Positions 4,863 through 5,800 of a DNA stretch of 5,800 bases are shown here, piece by piece. Source of the stretch: Methanosarcinaceae archaeon (GTDB lineage: Archaea > Halobacteriota > Methanosarcinia > Methanosarcinales > Methanosarcinaceae); contig JAUVKD010000074.1 of NCBI GenBank assembly GCA_030596385.1, positions 1-5,800 of the forward strand, in the 5' to 3' direction. A program made the translations under genes and the position numbers. Positions within the stretch are counted from its first letter, which is position 1. Every line of letters begins with the position of its first letter. The notes below the pieces were generated by a model. That model made no database searches and had not been told where the DNA came from. It saw only the letters and a list, made by a program, of their open reading frames with translations.

Positions 4863-5800
4863 ATGATGAGTAAAAATATTACTGTTTTAGCTATTATATC
4901 CATGCTAATTGTGATTACTGCATTTTCCGGTTGTACCGATAATGCGGCAGATGGTGAAATACAAGTAACAGGCGAGACCGTTGATATTGGAAGTATTCTT
5001 CCACTTACCGGAGACCTTGCTGTTTATGGACAGAGTGTTAAGGATGGTGCGAATTTAGCTGTTGATGAGATTAACGCTGCCGGAGGTCTGGATGGCAAGC
5101 AAATTAAGATCATATATGAAGATAACAGGGGCGAATCTGCAGACACGGTTTCTGCATACCACAAACTTGCAGATATTGATAAGGTGCCTGTAATACTGGG
5201 TGCTGTGGTAAGTACAAATACCCTTGCTATAGCACCACTGGCAGAAGAGAACAAAGTTATTCTTATATCACCTACATCCACATCACCAAAATTGACCCAA
5301 TGGAAAGACGGGTATGTATTCAGGGTAATAGCATCCGATAGGTATCAGGGTGTTGTGATGGCAGAACTTGCTATTGAAATGGGCTACGATGAAGTTGCAG
5401 TTATGTACTTAAACAATGAATATGGTGTCGGTTTTAAGGATGTGTTTGTAGATGAGTTCGGGAAACTTGGAGGCACAGTGCTGACTGAGATCGCTAATGA
5501 TGAAGGAAAGACTGATTTCAGGTCTGAGCTGACCAATCTCAAAGAAGTGGATCCATCCGCAGTCATGATCGTGGGATATGTGAAAGAGTCATCTATAATC
5601 TTCAAGCAGGCAAAGGAACTGGGTATTAATACGCAGTGGCTCTGTTCGGAAGGTCACAAGTCTGACGAACTCATAGGACTCTCAGGAGATTCATCAGATG
5701 GAATACTTGTACTGTATCCTGCAACTGCCAAGGAACTTGAGGATTTCAAGACAAATTTCAATGCCGTGCACAATGATGTGCCTGGTGTTTTTGCAGCAGA
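4863..5800 (+). CDS. livK: Branched-chain-amino-acid-type ABC transporter substrate-binding lipoprotein (3' end cut)
   Basis: The extracellular binding protein for the importer encoded just upstream. The frame is open from ATG 4863 to the window end: 312 complete codons of a family usually 380-420 residues long. A lipoprotein signal spans residues 1-23, with a hydrophobic core (6-21) and a lipobox AFSGC giving Cys24. The mature part is a Peripla_BP_6-type domain beginning IGSILPLTGDLAVYGQSVKD (42-61), then AVDEINAAGGLDGK, SPTSTSPKLT and YLNNEYG. By motif comparison with E. coli LIV-binding protein (Ser79, Thr102, Tyr150, Tyr202, Glu226), likely equivalents are Ser117, Thr140, Tyr187, Tyr239 and Glu263. 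This supports an alpha-amino-acid ligand rather than urea or amides, though the exact substrate is uncertain. GAGGT (4853-4857) precedes ATG 4863 by 5 bases and ATG 4866 by 8, so either may be used. It probably has its own promoter. Confidence 0.93.
   Translation, partial: MMSKNITVLAIISMLIVITAFSGCTDNAADGEIQVTGETVDIGSILPLTGDLAVYGQSVKDGANLAVDEINAAGGLDGKQIKIIYEDNRGESADTVSAYHKLADIDKVPVILGAVVSTNTLAIAPLAEENKVILISPTSTSPKLTQWKDGYVFRVIASDRYQGVVMAELAIEMGYDEVAVMYLNNEYGVGFKDVFVDEFGKLGGTVLTEIANDEGKTDFRSELTNLKEVDPSAVMIVGYVKESSIIFKQAKELGINTQWLCSEGHKSDELIGLSGDSSDGILVLYPATAKELEDFKTNFNAVHNDVPGVFAA

Noticed and set aside
1..5800. CRISPR array, tRNA, rRNA, toxin-antitoxin or phage-defence genes
   Set aside because: No regularly spaced repeats were seen, nor a cloverleaf with its TTCGA arm, rRNA-like block or defence-type protein motif on either strand.

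Overview
The window looks like a chromosomal segment of a mesophilic euryarchaeon, most likely a methanogen or relative of the Methanosarcinales. This is inferred from AT-rich intergenic DNA carrying archaeal-type TATA boxes, Shine-Dalgarno sites of the GGAGG/GAGGT type, moderate-GC genes, a bacterial-type ABC importer with a lipoprotein binding protein, and an orphan OB-fold membrane protein. The genus cannot be fixed from the sequence.

Layout. Positions 1-218 are one end of an IS3-family insertion sequence cut by the window edge: a terminal inverted repeat (194-218) and the 5' part of a leftward orfA transposase gene whose start is out of frame. Next is a leftward gene (310-699) for a small membrane-anchored OB-fold protein. 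A gene-poor stretch of about 770 bases follows (700-1472). It contains a conspicuous GC-rich island (about 1007-1270, near 58% GC by hand count, against near 30% just downstream) that I cannot assign, and two long inverted repeats immediately before the next operon.

Positions 1473-4689 are a tightly packed rightward operon for a branched-chain-amino-acid-type (HAAT family) ABC importer: permeases LivH and LivM, then ATPases LivG and LivF, with overlaps of 4, 8 and 11 bases. After a 173-base gap rich in dyads and a hexamer tandem repeat, the lipoprotein substrate-binding protein LivK starts at 4863 and runs off the window. Together these five genes encode one complete importer. LivK, lipid-anchored outside the membrane, captures the amino acid; LivH-LivM form the channel; LivG-LivF hydrolyse ATP.

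The proteins themselves are ordinary family members, and I found no convincing new enzymatic system. What deserves a second look is the control DNA. The livH start has no ribosome-binding site and sits about 27 bases after a TATA box enclosed by a perfect 9-bp inverted repeat, which suggests a leaderless, repressible transcript. The livK leader has three dyads and a short tandem repeat, which suggests separate regulation of the binding protein.
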